Below are positions 39,450-49,093 of a stretch of 64,000 nucleotides of DNA, piece by piece. Each line of letters begins with the position of its first letter. The stretch's first letter is position 1. The notes beneath the pieces are model-generated. The model made no database searches, was not told where the DNA came from, and was given only the letters and a program-made list of their open reading frames with translations. Source of the DNA: Sandaracinaceae bacterium (GTDB taxonomy: Bacteria; Myxococcota_A; Polyangia; Polyangiales; Houyiibacteriaceae); NCBI GenBank assembly GCA_020633055.1, contig JACKEJ010000009.1, positions 434,001 to 498,000 of the forward strand, in the 5' to 3' direction. A program made the translations under genes and the position numbers.

Positions 39450-41989
39450 CGGCCCCCGAGCAGCTGCGACTGCCGCGCGGCCATGCTGCGGATCTCGTCT
39501 TCGTCCACTCCGCCCAGGAGGTTGATGCGCGTGGCCTGCTGCTTGCCCGTCTCCACGTCGAGCGCCTTCACGTCGAGCGTGCCGCTGGCGTCGAGGATGA
39601 AGGTGACCTCGATGCGCACGTCGCCTCGCGCAGCGTCGCGCAGCCCCGTCAGCTGTACGGAGCCCAGCGCTTGGTTCTCTTCGTACACGCGCGCGTCCCC
39701 CTGGCAGATGCGCACCTGGACCTCGGATTGCCCGTCCTGGCCCGTCGAGAAGATGCGGCTCTGCTCGGTGGGGATGGGCGTGTTGCGACGGATGAGGTGC
39801 TGACAGTAGCCGCCGACCGTCTCGAGCCCGAGCGACAGCGGTGTCACGTCCATCAGGAGCGGGGCTGGGCCGCTCACCTGCAGCACGGGCCTCACGACCT
39901 CGGCGTTCGCGTGCGTCGGGAGCGCCGAGACCATGGGCGCGGGACCCGCCGGCAGCGCCTCGACCAGGTCGAGGTCCTCCATGTCCGGGAGGTCGGCCAC
40001 GCCCGTCCCGATCATCACCTCGAAGTCCTCGTCGTCGAGCGCCTCGGTGGTCACGCGCGGCCTCGTGACGGGCGGCGGTGGACCGCCCAGCGACTGCGCG
40101 GGCGTCAGCACCGGGACCTCGATGCGAGGCGGGGAGGGCGCAGGCGGCAGGTCGCTCTCCAGCAGCTCGAGCCCCTCGAGGTCGTCGAACTCTTGCGTGA
40201 TGTTTGGCGCCGAGACACCGCTCAGGGTCTGCACGCTGGAGCGTCGGGGCATGTCTGGCGCGTCCAGCGTGTCGAGCGCGCTGGGCGTGACGCGTGGCGG
40301 GGCGATGGGCCCGGAGCCCGTGCCGAACTGCGCGGTGTTCTCGCGCTGCCTCCCGGCGCTCTGCGCTTTCTGTGACACGCCCAGGATCATTGGGCGGACA
40401 TCTGGCGCGGAGGGGTCGTCCAGGCTGAGCAGCGAGCTTCCGTCCGTGCTCGCGCCTACCCGTGGTGTGACGAACGGGCTCTGCGCGCCCGGCATCAAGG
40501 TGGGCTTCTTGGGGGGCGTGGGGGCGCGCTCACGGCCTGGCTCACCCAGGGTGGGGTCGTCCAGGTTGAGGAGGGGAGCTCCCGGCGTGGCGCGCTTGGG
40601 GACCCCCACCGCGATGGCGGGGACCGCCGACGTGCCACCCCGCGCCTTGGCCGCGGAGGGCGCGACGATCTCCACGGCGACGACGGGCTGCGCGCGCTCC
40701 ACCTGCGCCGTGGGGGCGAACGCGGGCTGCTTCGGCAGCGCGTCCTTGCGGGCGCTGCTGGCGTTCTGTGCGGCCTTGAGGTCGGTCAGCGACACCTTCT
40801 TGAGGGCGACGCGCCCGAGCGCCATCCGACCGCGGGTCGCGTCCGACCCCGACAGCGTCATGGCGTGCAGCGCCGCGCCCTGAGCCACCACCAGGTCCGG
40901 GTCGATCTCCTGACGCGGGGTGTGACCGAAGTAGTCGGCCACCAGCTCTCGCACGAGGGGTACCCGTGTGGAGCCCCCGACCATGATGACGCTATCGATG
41001 TCGTTGGGCGTCAGGCCGGCGCGCTTCATCGCGAGCTTGCACACCTCGATGCTCTTCTCGAGGGTCGGCCGCATGCGCAGCTCGAGCTCGGTGCGGCTCA
41101 TGTTGAAGGTGAGGTCGAGGGCGTGGCCGCTCTCGCCGTATGCCAGCTCCTCCACTGTGACCGACACCTGCGACTCGATCGAGAGCTGGCACTTGGTCCA
41201 CTCCGCGGCGGCGCGGAGCCGCTCGAACGCCTGGGCGTCCCCGCGTACGTCGTAGCGGTGCTCCCGTAGGAAGTGCTCCGCCATCGCTTCGGCGATGATC
41301 AGGTCGATGTCGTCGCCCCCGAGGAAGCTGTCGCCCGCGGTCGCGACGACCTCGAACACGTCCTTGTCGAGGTCGAGGATGGTGAGGTCGAACGTGCCGC
41401 CGCCCAGGTCGAACACGGCGACGCGCTCCGCGCGGTCCTTGCCGTAGCCGTATGCCAGCGCCGCGGCCGTGGGCTCGTTGATGATGCGCGCGACCTCGAG
41501 GCCTGCGACGCGCCCCGCCGCCTTGGTGGCGCTGCGCTGCAGCTCGTTGAAGTTCGCGGGGACGGTGATGACCGCGCGGTTGACTGGCTGGCCGATGCGC
41601 GCCTCGGCGATGCGACGCACCTCGCGCAGCACGAACGCGCTGATCTCGGTCAGCGTGTAGGTCTCGTCGCGTACGCTGACGACCACGCCTCCACTCCCGC
41701 TCTCGGTCAGCTCGAACGCGAAGCGTGACTTCGCCGTGGCGACCTCGGGGCTCTTGAAGGGACGGCCGATGAGGCGCTTGATCGAGTAGACCGTGTTGCG
41801 TGCGTCGATCAGCCGCCGGTCGCGAGCCTCTTCGCCGACGAGGATGCGACGCTCGGGGTGGAAGGACACGACGGACGGGATCAGCCGGTTGCCGGCTTCG
41901 TCGGCCAGCACGGTGACCTGCTCACCGTCCGCCACCGCGACGACGGAATTCGTCGTGCCGAGGTCGATTCCTAGAATGATGCCGCTCAT
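39446..41989 (-). CDS. Hsp70-family chaperone with long insertion in the interdomain linker
   Basis: An 847-residue Hsp70. The N-terminal ATPase domain is canonical (GIDLGTTNSVVAV, VITVPANFNELQR, NEPTAAALAYG, DLGGGTFD, GGSTRVPLV). Instead of a short linker, about 325 Pro/Ala/Asp-rich residues (roughly 378-705), probably disordered, separate it from LLMDVTPLSLGLETVGG, where the substrate-binding beta domain begins. That domain is short, ends in GGVDEDEI, and has no alpha-helical lid. The insert contains short recurring Ser-Leu-Asp-Asp-Pro motifs. It is coupled to a J-domain gene, so a dedicated chaperone pair is likely. No GrpE gene is nearby. Confidence 0.9.
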   Translation of the reverse strand: MSGIILGIDLGTTNSVVAVADGEQVTVLADEAGNRLIPSVVSFHPERRILVGEEARDRRLIDARNTVYSIKRLIGRPFKSPEVATAKSRFAFELTESGSGGVVVSVRDETYTLTEISAFVLREVRRIAEARIGQPVNRAVITVPANFNELQRSATKAAGRVAGLEVARIINEPTAAALAYGYGKDRAERVAVFDLGGGTFDLTILDLDKDVFEVVATAGDSFLGGDDIDLIIAEAMAEHFLREHRYDVRGDAQAFERLRAAAEWTKCQLSIESQVSVTVEELAYGESGHALDLTFNMSRTELELRMRPTLEKSIEVCKLAMKRAGLTPNDIDSVIMVGGSTRVPLVRELVADYFGHTPRQEIDPDLVVAQGAALHAMTLSGSDATRGRMALGRVALKKVSLTDLKAAQNASSARKDALPKQPAFAPTAQVERAQPVVAVEIVAPSAAKARGGTSAVPAIAVGVPKRATPGAPLLNLDDPTLGEPGRERAPTPPKKPTLMPGAQSPFVTPRVGASTDGSSLLSLDDPSAPDVRPMILGVSQKAQSAGRQRENTAQFGTGSGPIAPPRVTPSALDTLDAPDMPRRSSVQTLSGVSAPNITQEFDDLEGLELLESDLPPAPSPPRIEVPVLTPAQSLGGPPPPVTRPRVTTEALDDEDFEVMIGTGVADLPDMEDLDLVEALPAGPAPMVSALPTHANAEVVRPVLQVSGPAPLLMDVTPLSLGLETVGGYCQHLIRRNTPIPTEQSRIFSTGQDGQSEVQVRICQGDARVYEENQALGSVQLTGLRDAARGDVRIEVTFILDASGTLDVKALDVETGKQQATRINLLGGVDEDEIRSMAARQSQLLGGR

Positions 41990-42162
41990 CGAGTCTCAGG
42001 GGTGGGGGCCGACGAGGCCCCGGAGGGTGATGCTGCCAGAAGCGCCCGCTCCTGACTACCATGACCGGTTTTCGACGGAAGTTCGGCCTCGTGGGAGGCG
42101 CCAGCCAAAAATATCGTGCACAAAACTGGACGCGTGATCAGTGGTCGGATGACACTGAACGC

Positions 42163-42426
42163 ATGAACCGTGAACAACTGATCCTGGGTACCCTGTTCTC
42201 TCTCTTCGACCTCGCCAACGAGCTCGGCCACACCGAGTCGGTGCGCGTCGCGCGCATCGCCGGGCGTCTGGGTGTGCCCACGTTGGCCGTCCGGGCGGCT
42301 CTCGCGCACCTCGAAGAGCGGGACTTGGTGGACGCGGAGCGTGTGCGTCTCACGCTGCGCGGTCTCTCGGTGTCCGCCGCCTTCCGAAGCCAGCAAGCCA
42401 CGCAGTCGCCTGCGCGCGCGGCGTGA
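42163..42426 (+). CDS. Small winged-helix-like protein
   Basis: An 87-residue protein that fits a compact winged helix: MNREQLILGTLFSLFDLANE, a recognition-helix-like LGVPTLAVRAALAHLEERD, then VRLTLRGLSVSAAF as the wing. The ATG at 42163 was preferred over an upstream start because the domain begins there. Possibly a DNA-binding regulator or a small structural adaptor; no target is evident. It is divergent from the hsp70 operon (173 bp gap) and converges on the WS/DGAT gene. Confidence 0.62.
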   Translation: MNREQLILGTLFSLFDLANELGHTESVRVARIAGRLGVPTLAVRAALAHLEERDLVDAERVRLTLRGLSVSAAFRSQQATQSPARAA

Positions 42427-42460
42427 ACCGGGAAGTTCGCGTCCTCGCGTGGGAGCGACC

Positions 42461-44482
42461 CTATTCGTGGGTCTGGCGCTTGGCACTTGGCTTGCGGCGC
42501 TTGCGCTTCGGCTTGTCGGGCTTGGCGTCGACGGTCCGGGTCGCCGCGGTCGTTCGGGTCGTCGTGGCCCCCTTTGCCGCCTTGGTCGCTCTGGAGGCTG
42601 GGCGAGCGCCTCCTACTTTCCCAGGCCGCGCAGGATCATCGCCGACGCGCGCGGTCGCGTTCGCTTCGCTCGACGCGGCGGGCGGATCCCCTCCGCGGCG
42701 GGCTCGCGGCGCGGCCTTGCGACTGGCCTTTGCCGGCCCCCCGCTCTCCCCCGACTTGTGTTGCGTGGGCGTGCGCGTGGGCGGCGTTGGTGTCGAGCGT
42801 GCCGCCTCCGCCTTGGTCTCGGTGACGAGGGGCGGCGGGGCGGGTGGCGTGGCCGGCGGCTGCGTCGAGGCGAGGGCCGGGTCGGGCGCCGGCTCGGCGG
42901 GCATGTTGGCGGGCGCCGGCTCGGCGGGCATGTTGGCGGGCGCCGGCTCAACAGGCTTATTGGCGGGGTCTGGCTCCACAGGCACAGCAGCGGCCGGAAC
43001 AGCGTGCGTTTCGGGACGTGCCGCAGCTCGGGGGACGGGCGCTGGCTCGCTCGACGCCGCGGCTGGCGGGAACTGGGACGCGCGGTGAGCGCGCGCGGCC
43101 TGCAGCAGCTCGTCGAGCGAGTCGGCGGTCATGCGCGCCATGTCCCAGACGTCGGGCACGAGCTCGGCGTCCACCAAGAAGCTGAAGTCGATGGCGTCCA
43201 GGTAGCTCATCAGCGTCAGATTCAGCCCCGCGCCCTCCATGACGGGGCCCAGCGGATAGATGGCCTCGAGACGCGCACCCTCGAGGAACAGCGGATAGCG
43301 CGGCCCCGGCACGTTGCTGATGACCAGATTGTGGATGGGACGGTGACGGTTGGCGAGGTTGCGCGTGGAGTAGAAGCGCACGGCGGACGCGAACACGCTC
43401 GGGCCCGCCAGCTCGGCCCAGTTCTGCAGCGTGTCGGCCCCCAGCGCGTTGTGCTCCGCCTTGGCGCCCTTGGTGGTCTTGTGGATCTCCTTCAGGCGCT
43501 CGACGGGGTCTTCGATGTTCGTGTACAGGCACACGAACATGGCGCTCACCTTGTTGTTGGCCTGACCGAGCTCCTCTTTCTGCCGCACGGACATCGGACA
43601 CACCGCCGTCAGGGGGGCACTGGGTAGCGCGCCCCGCTCCATCAGGTAGCGCCGCAGCACGCTCCCCGCGATGGCGAGCACCACGTCGTTCACGGTGGTG
43701 CCGAACGCGTTCTTGATGTCCTTGATGGTCTCGAGCGGCACGCGCGCGTTGGCGAGCTTGCGCCGCGCGCTGACCGCCCCGTTCCAGGGTGTGCGCGGCG
43801 CCACCAGCGGCGTGCCGCCAGGGTCCTGCTCGGGGTCGCGGCGGCGCTTCACCACTGTGTCCACGAAGCGCACCGACTGGCTCAGCACGTTCGCGAACTG
43901 GGCAGGCGCCTTGAGCTTCGAACGCAGCGCGAAGCTCACCATCTCGAGGTCGCTCGGGATCCGGTCTGGCTCGCGTGGGGGGACAGGCTTGTCTGGTTCA
44001 CGCGTGGGGCTGGACTGCAGGAGGTGCATCACGAGCTCCGAGCCAGCCACACCGTCCACGGCGGCATGGTGGAACTTCATGAACAGGCAAAAGCGACCAC
44101 CCTCGAGGCCCTCGATCACCCACGCCTCCCACAGAGGACGCGAGCGATCGAGCGGCGTGCTGTAGATGCGGCCGACCATCGCGCCCAGCTCTTCCTCCCC
44201 GCCAGGCGCCGGCAGCGCGACGTGCCGTACGTGATGGATGACGTCGAAGTCTGGGTCGTCCACCCACAGGGGGTGGTGGAGATCGAGGGGCACGTGGACC
44301 AATCGGCGGCGCAGCGCGTAGTGCTCCTGCGCCGCCCGCGCGATGCGCTCCGAGATGGTGTGGAACGAGTAGCCCCCGGGCATGTCCTCGGGGGAGAACA
44401 CGCACGCAAACCCCACGTGCATCTGCACTTGCGGGGTCTCCATGTACAAAAACGAGGCGTCCAGTCCGGTGAGTCGCTCCAT
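42461..44482 (-). CDS. Wax ester synthase/diacylglycerol acyltransferase (WS/DGAT) with C-terminal tail
   Basis: Makes storage wax esters or triacylglycerol from acyl-CoA and an alcohol or diacylglycerol. The first 470 residues are a normal WS/DGAT: MERLTGLDASFLYMET start and the catalytic HHxxxDG (His138, His139, Asp143). The C-terminal half has the PLW/NVPGP motifs (ISNVPGPRYPLF). The remaining 200 residues are a Pro/Ala/Thr-rich and then Lys/Arg-rich tail, with at least three 9-residue repeats around PAEPAPANM. The tail is not usual for the family. The start ATG at 44482 is preceded by AGAGGA. Monocistronic in appearance. Confidence 0.93.
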   Translation of the reverse strand: MERLTGLDASFLYMETPQVQMHVGFACVFSPEDMPGGYSFHTISERIARAAQEHYALRRRLVHVPLDLHHPLWVDDPDFDVIHHVRHVALPAPGGEEELGAMVGRIYSTPLDRSRPLWEAWVIEGLEGGRFCLFMKFHHAAVDGVAGSELVMHLLQSSPTREPDKPVPPREPDRIPSDLEMVSFALRSKLKAPAQFANVLSQSVRFVDTVVKRRRDPEQDPGGTPLVAPRTPWNGAVSARRKLANARVPLETIKDIKNAFGTTVNDVVLAIAGSVLRRYLMERGALPSAPLTAVCPMSVRQKEELGQANNKVSAMFVCLYTNIEDPVERLKEIHKTTKGAKAEHNALGADTLQNWAELAGPSVFASAVRFYSTRNLANRHRPIHNLVISNVPGPRYPLFLEGARLEAIYPLGPVMEGAGLNLTLMSYLDAIDFSFLVDAELVPDVWDMARMTADSLDELLQAARAHRASQFPPAAASSEPAPVPRAAARPETHAVPAAAVPVEPDPANKPVEPAPANMPAEPAPANMPAEPAPDPALASTQPPATPPAPPPLVTETKAEAARSTPTPPTRTPTQHKSGESGGPAKASRKAAPRARRGGDPPAASSEANATARVGDDPARPGKVGGARPASRATKAAKGATTTRTTAATRTVDAKPDKPKRKRRKPSAKRQTHE
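42884..42964 (-). repeat. 27-bp tandem repeats in the WS/DGAT tail
   Basis: Two identical 27-bp copies (42884-42910, 42911-42937) and a third at about 80% identity (42938-42964), with a degenerate fourth beyond. In frame they encode nine-residue Pro/Ala/Glu repeats. Slippage could change tail length. Confidence 0.85.
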
Positions 44483-44608
44483 CGAGTCCTCTCGAAAGGC
44501 GGGAGTGTATCACCTCGGGGCGACCACGCGCGGCGAGTGTGCTGCGTGGACCGGATCATTTCCGGGGCCGCGGGCGCTCGCGTATCGAGTACGCTAATAG
44601 ACCGCACC

Positions 44609-46729
44609 ATGACGCGCCGTGATACACGCCGTCCCCCCGCGGACGAGGCCCGACCGCGTGTCCTGTTCGTGGACGACGAACGGCATGTGCAGCGCGCGTT
44701 CGAGCAGGCGACCTATGCGCTGGGCGTCGTGGTCGAGCTAGCCAACAGCGCGACGCAGGCCTTGCGAGCGGTCGAGCGCTCGCACTTCGACGTCATCGCG
44801 GTCGACCTCAGCATGCCCGGGCTGGACGGTCTCGCCATGGTGGAGCGTCTGCGCGAGGTCAGCCCCTCGAGCGCGTTCGTGCTGGTGAGCGGCGCCCCGT
44901 CGTTGGAGCTGCCGTCGCGTCCGGACGTGCATCTCGACGCGCTGGTGGTGGTCAAGCCCTGGGATCCGCAGGTGCTCAAGACGACCCTGCTCGAGGCGCT
45001 CGAGCGCGCCGAGGAGCTCGCGCTGCGACCTTCGACGGAGCCACTGGCCTCGGTCGAGGTGAGCCTGCTCATGCTCGACGTGGATGGCGCGCGCGCGCAG
45101 GCGACGCTCTCGACGCTGCGCGCCGCGGGGGCATGCGCGGTCGATTGCCACGCGGTAGCGTCCCTCGCGGCGGGTCTGGACGCGCTCGACGAGGGACACT
45201 TCGACCTCTTGTTGATGGACATGAGCGTGACCGAAGGCGTCGGGATGGAGGCGCTGCTGCGGCTGCGGCTGGCCTCGCCCGACAGCGCCATCGTGGTCCT
45301 CTCCGCGCGCTGGGACGAGACCAGCGCGCGTCACGCGGTGCAGCTCGGCGCGCAGGATTGCCTCGAGCACCAGCTCGGTGAGCACGCACAGCTCCGGCGT
45401 GCGTTGTTGTTCGCCGTCGAACGCAAGCGCTTCGAGCGCAGGTCCGCCTACATCGCTCGCTACGACTACCTGACCGGTCTCCCCAATCGCGCCAGCTTCC
45501 GCGACCGTCTCGCGCACGCGCTCGCCCGGTTCCGCCGTGAAGACCAAGCCTTCGCCGTGCTGCTCGTGGACATCGACGACTTCCGCTCCGTCAACGAGGC
45601 GCTGGGCCAGGCGGCCGGCGACCGCTTCTTGCGCGAGGTGGCGCACCGCATCCAGCAGTGCCTCCGCGAAGGCGACACGCTCGCGCGGCTCGAGCGGGAC
45701 GAGTTCGCGGTCATCCTCGAAGGGCCGGTCTCCCGCGACGGCGTGGCGGAGATCGGGCGCCGAGTACGCGAGGTGATGCGCGAGCCGCTGCGCCTCGGCG
45801 AGACCGACGTCGTGCCGCGCGCCAGCATCGGCGCGGCGCTGTGCCCGGACACGGGCGACACGGTCGAGGCGCTGATCGACGCCGCCGACTCCGCCATGTA
45901 CGGCGGCAAGCGGCACGGCGGAGATCGATTCACGATCGCTGGCCAGGTGAGCACCACGGCGGCGCTCTCGCGTCTCCGGCAGGAGGGGCAGCTGCGCTAC
46001 GCCCTCGAGCGCAACCAGTTCACGCTCGAGTACCAGCCCAAGTGGTCGCCGGCGCTGGGCCGCACCGTGGGGGTCGAGGCGCTCATCCGCTGGCGCAACA
46101 TCAACGGCGAGGTCATCCCGCCCAACGAGTTCGTCCCCGTCTTGGAGTCGCTCGGGCTGATCGTCCCAGTGGGCGCCTGGGTCATCGACACCGCCATCGC
46201 GCAGCTCGCGCGCTGGCACCGCGCCGGCGCGCGCGACCTGCACCTGGCGGTCAACCTCTCGCCCATCCAGCTCGAAGACGACGGCGTGCTCGATACGATT
46301 CGGCTGGCTCTCGAGCGTCACGCGCTGGCCGAGTCGCTGCTGGAGGTGGAGATCACCGAGACGACCCTGCTGCGCTCCACGTCCCAGGCCCACTTCGTCC
46401 TCGGCGAGCTGCGCCGACGCGGGGTGCGTGTCGCCCTCGACGACTTCGGCACGGGACACTCGAGCCTCGCCAACCTCGCCACCTTCGAGGTCGACTCGCT
46501 CAAGATCGATCGGTCCTTCGTGCTGGCCGACAACCCGCGCAGTCAGGCCATCGTCGCGTCCATCATCGATCTGGCGCACCGGCTCGGGCTCACGGTGGTG
46601 GCGGAAGGAGTCGAGACGCAGGCGCAACACGACGGGCTGGTCGTGGCCGGGTGCGACCTCCTGCAGGGCTATCTCCTCGGTCGCCCCACGCCCGCCGACC
46701 AGCTCCCCATGGCGACCGCCTCCGAGTGA
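44609..46729 (+). CDS. REC-REC-GGDEF(degenerate)-EAL protein
   Basis: Predicted c-di-GMP phosphodiesterase, 706 residues. First receiver (about 17-130) with FVDDE, AVDLSMPG and VVKPW. The second, REC-like (about 145-260), keeps MDMS but lacks the usual Lys. The GGDEF domain (about 285-435) has ERDEF at 362-366 instead of GGDEF, so cyclase activity is doubtful. The EAL domain (about 455-700) is complete: EAL at 490, NLSPIQLE, DDFGTGHSSL, LKIDRSFV, EGVET, LLQGYLLG. The degenerate GGDEF may sense GTP. The ATG at 44609 follows AATAGACC; the upstream frame is shadow. Confidence 0.92.
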   Translation: MTRRDTRRPPADEARPRVLFVDDERHVQRAFEQATYALGVVVELANSATQALRAVERSHFDVIAVDLSMPGLDGLAMVERLREVSPSSAFVLVSGAPSLELPSRPDVHLDALVVVKPWDPQVLKTTLLEALERAEELALRPSTEPLASVEVSLLMLDVDGARAQATLSTLRAAGACAVDCHAVASLAAGLDALDEGHFDLLLMDMSVTEGVGMEALLRLRLASPDSAIVVLSARWDETSARHAVQLGAQDCLEHQLGEHAQLRRALLFAVERKRFERRSAYIARYDYLTGLPNRASFRDRLAHALARFRREDQAFAVLLVDIDDFRSVNEALGQAAGDRFLREVAHRIQQCLREGDTLARLERDEFAVILEGPVSRDGVAEIGRRVREVMREPLRLGETDVVPRASIGAALCPDTGDTVEALIDAADSAMYGGKRHGGDRFTIAGQVSTTAALSRLRQEGQLRYALERNQFTLEYQPKWSPALGRTVGVEALIRWRNINGEVIPPNEFVPVLESLGLIVPVGAWVIDTAIAQLARWHRAGARDLHLAVNLSPIQLEDDGVLDTIRLALERHALAESLLEVEITETTLLRSTSQAHFVLGELRRRGVRVALDDFGTGHSSLANLATFEVDSLKIDRSFVLADNPRSQAIVASIIDLAHRLGLTVVAEGVETQAQHDGLVVAGCDLLQGYLLGRPTPADQLPMATASE

Positions 46730-46880
46730 GGGCGCGTCCGCGTACGTCGTGCCCTGACCTCGCGCACGTCCGCGCTCGACACCCCGCGGGGAGCAGGCTC
46801 GGCCCGTGCTGGGCATCGGTCCGCCCCGCGTGCCACCATGAGATGTGCGTTCCCCCACGCCGACCGGACGCTGCTCGCTC

Positions 46881-48941
46881 GTGCCGCCCATCCATCGTGG
46901 CGGGGCTGGAGGGTGGCGCATCGCGGGGGGGGTGATGGCCTTGATCTGCGTGGCCTGCGGTCCCGCCGACCCGAGTCCGGCGGACGAGTCCCGGGCGCCC
47001 AACGCCGGCCAGGTCGCGCCGGGACGGCACGAGGGCGAGCCCGAGACGCCCCGACCCCCGCAGCCTGGGCCCAGCGCGCGGGAGCGCTGTGGTGACGAGG
47101 CGATCCCGCTCTACGAGGCCGGGCGGCACACGGGTGACGTGTGCCCCGACGAGCTCGCGGCGCGTGGGCTGACCGTGCTGGACACCAGCCCCTCCTGGGC
47201 CGCGCCCGTGTTCGACGAGGACCCCGCGCTCGGCGAGGCCGGGGTCCAGCCCTATCGCGCGGTGCTGCTGGCCCTCGCTGACGAGCGCTTCGAGGATCTG
47301 CCGGAGGACGTCGCGCCGGAGCGCTTCCTCGAACTCTTCGGCATCTTCCCCACGCTGCGTGTGGTGCACCAGCGTCTCGGTCAGGCGGAGCGACACGCGT
47401 GCCACGAGTCCGTCGACGACACCAACCTGGCCCTCCTGACCGAGGAGCTCCGGCCGTGGGGCGATCGGGATGCACGCATCGCGCGCGTGCGCCGCGTGGC
47501 GTGGGAGCGGCACCGGCTCGAGCTGGCGCGCGAGGCGCGCGGTGTTCCCGACATCCACGCGCTCGCGACGGACGAGCGCTATGGGGCCGACTACGAGCGC
47601 TACACGACTGACCGCATCCCGGTGGACGGCGTCCGCGAGCTGGTCGCCCACCTCCGCTGTGACGGGCTGCTCCCCGAGCGCGTCACGGACGGAGTCTTCG
47701 ATGGCTACCTGGTGGACTCGCTGACCGAGTTCCAGCGGCGCCACATGGTGACCAACGCGGGCATCGTCGATGCAGCGACGCGCGACGCGTTCCTGCAGGA
47801 CAGCCGCGAGGCGGACTTCGGCACGTTGCTGCGCGTGCTGCGCGAGCGGGTGGTCAGCGCCACCGGCCTCATCGAGGACGGGTCGGCGGGGCACGCATGG
47901 GGCACCGTATTGGGGCGCAAGCTCGACACCCCGGAGTTCCACATCGAGGCCGGCCACCCCCCCGCGCCCGACGCCGCCCCGGACCTCATCTCCCCGGCCA
48001 CGGAGGCGGCAGCCCGCGCGCTCGGTTGGACGGACCCCGAGGCCGCGACCGTCGCGGTGGGTGAGCTGCTCGAGGCCGGGTACGCCCGGGTCGCGCTCTC
48101 CCTCCCGCCGCTGCCCGCGTATCACGGGCCTCACATGACGTTGCGCGCCGAGATCGACCGAGGTGACGTGTACTACGACTACCCTTACACGAGCTCGGGC
48201 GCGCACGTGTACCAGCCGACGAGTCGCCGCCCGGTCATCACGCTCTTCGCGGCACACGAGGGGCGCGAGGTGGCGCTGCTGCGTTGGCCCACCACCATCG
48301 GCGGCTGGAAGACGGAGCGGGCTCCCGGCGGCGGCCTCGCGATGAGCTACAAGGAGTCTCCCGTGGGGGAGCGCATCTGGCGAGACGTCATCGCCAGCCC
48401 AGCGTGGCTGCCCCCCCCGAGCACCCCCAACGAGGACATGGTGCGGCGTGTGCCCGGCGTCGGCTATCGCGCCAACCGCTCCCTGTTCGGGCCCAGCTAC
48501 CGGAGCGCGTATGGGCTGGTGATGCTCATGCACCACCGGGTCATGCCCAACCGGGCCGAGGACGACCCGGGTCGCTACCAGGACGAAGGCATCCGCGTAC
48601 ACGGGTCGGTGAGCTACCGCTCCATCGTGCGCGGGACCAGCCATGGGTGTCACCGTCTCTACAACCACCTCGCCGTCCGCTTGGCCGGCTTCGTCCTCGA
48701 GCACCGTGCGCACCGGCGCCACGGGTCGCTGGCGGTGCGCTTCGCAAAGCGTTTCAACTATTTAGGCTCGTTCATCAACTTTCGTATCGAGTCGCGTGGG
48801 TACCGCTACGAGCTGACACCCCCCGTGCCCGTCGAGGTGCTCGAGGGCGTGGTGCGAGGCTCGCGGACACGCCCAGTGCCCGGCATTCGGCGTTTGGCGG
48901 GTCGCGCCGCCTCGGCCGCAGCGGCGGACACCGCCGACTGA
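46881..48941 (+). CDS. L,D-transpeptidase (YkuD) lipoprotein
   Basis: Predicted cell-wall enzyme anchored as a lipoprotein (lipobox CVAC). The C-terminal YkuD domain has the HGSVSYRSIV and SHGCHRL signature, with Cys590 as nucleophile counted from this start. A middle peptidoglycan-binding-like region (SLTEFQRRHMVTNAG, then VDAATRDAFL) precedes it. It would form 3-3 crosslinks or attach lipoproteins to murein. The start is uncertain: a GTG at 46881 gives a 25-residue signal peptide; a GTG at 46845 is also possible. At about 690 residues it is much larger than minimal L,D-transpeptidases. Confidence 0.88.
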   Translation: MPPIHRGGAGGWRIAGGVMALICVACGPADPSPADESRAPNAGQVAPGRHEGEPETPRPPQPGPSARERCGDEAIPLYEAGRHTGDVCPDELAARGLTVLDTSPSWAAPVFDEDPALGEAGVQPYRAVLLALADERFEDLPEDVAPERFLELFGIFPTLRVVHQRLGQAERHACHESVDDTNLALLTEELRPWGDRDARIARVRRVAWERHRLELAREARGVPDIHALATDERYGADYERYTTDRIPVDGVRELVAHLRCDGLLPERVTDGVFDGYLVDSLTEFQRRHMVTNAGIVDAATRDAFLQDSREADFGTLLRVLRERVVSATGLIEDGSAGHAWGTVLGRKLDTPEFHIEAGHPPAPDAAPDLISPATEAAARALGWTDPEAATVAVGELLEAGYARVALSLPPLPAYHGPHMTLRAEIDRGDVYYDYPYTSSGAHVYQPTSRRPVITLFAAHEGREVALLRWPTTIGGWKTERAPGGGLAMSYKESPVGERIWRDVIASPAWLPPPSTPNEDMVRRVPGVGYRANRSLFGPSYRSAYGLVMLMHHRVMPNRAEDDPGRYQDEGIRVHGSVSYRSIVRGTSHGCHRLYNHLAVRLAGFVLEHRAHRRHGSLAVRFAKRFNYLGSFINFRIESRGYRYELTPPVPVEVLEGVVRGSRTRPVPGIRRLAGRAASAAAADTAD

Positions 48942-48958
48942 TGGCGGGCGCCGCGGCG

Positions 48959-48980
48959 GCGTAGGCTCCAGCCTACGCTT
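48959..48980 (+). terminator. Possible terminator of the L,D-transpeptidase gene
   Basis: An 8-bp perfect stem (GCGTAGGC, 48959-48966, with GCCTACGC, 48971-48978) and a TCCA loop, 18 bp past the stop. It is followed only by TTGC, so efficiency is doubtful. Confidence 0.45.
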
Positions 48981-49093
48981 GCAACCCCCTCCGAAACTTT
49001 TTCCGTAGGTAGAAACCCACAGATTTTTGAGCCCCCATCACCATGGGGAAGGAAATTCCCGTCATGCCGGTAATTTCTGATCTAGATTGGGAC

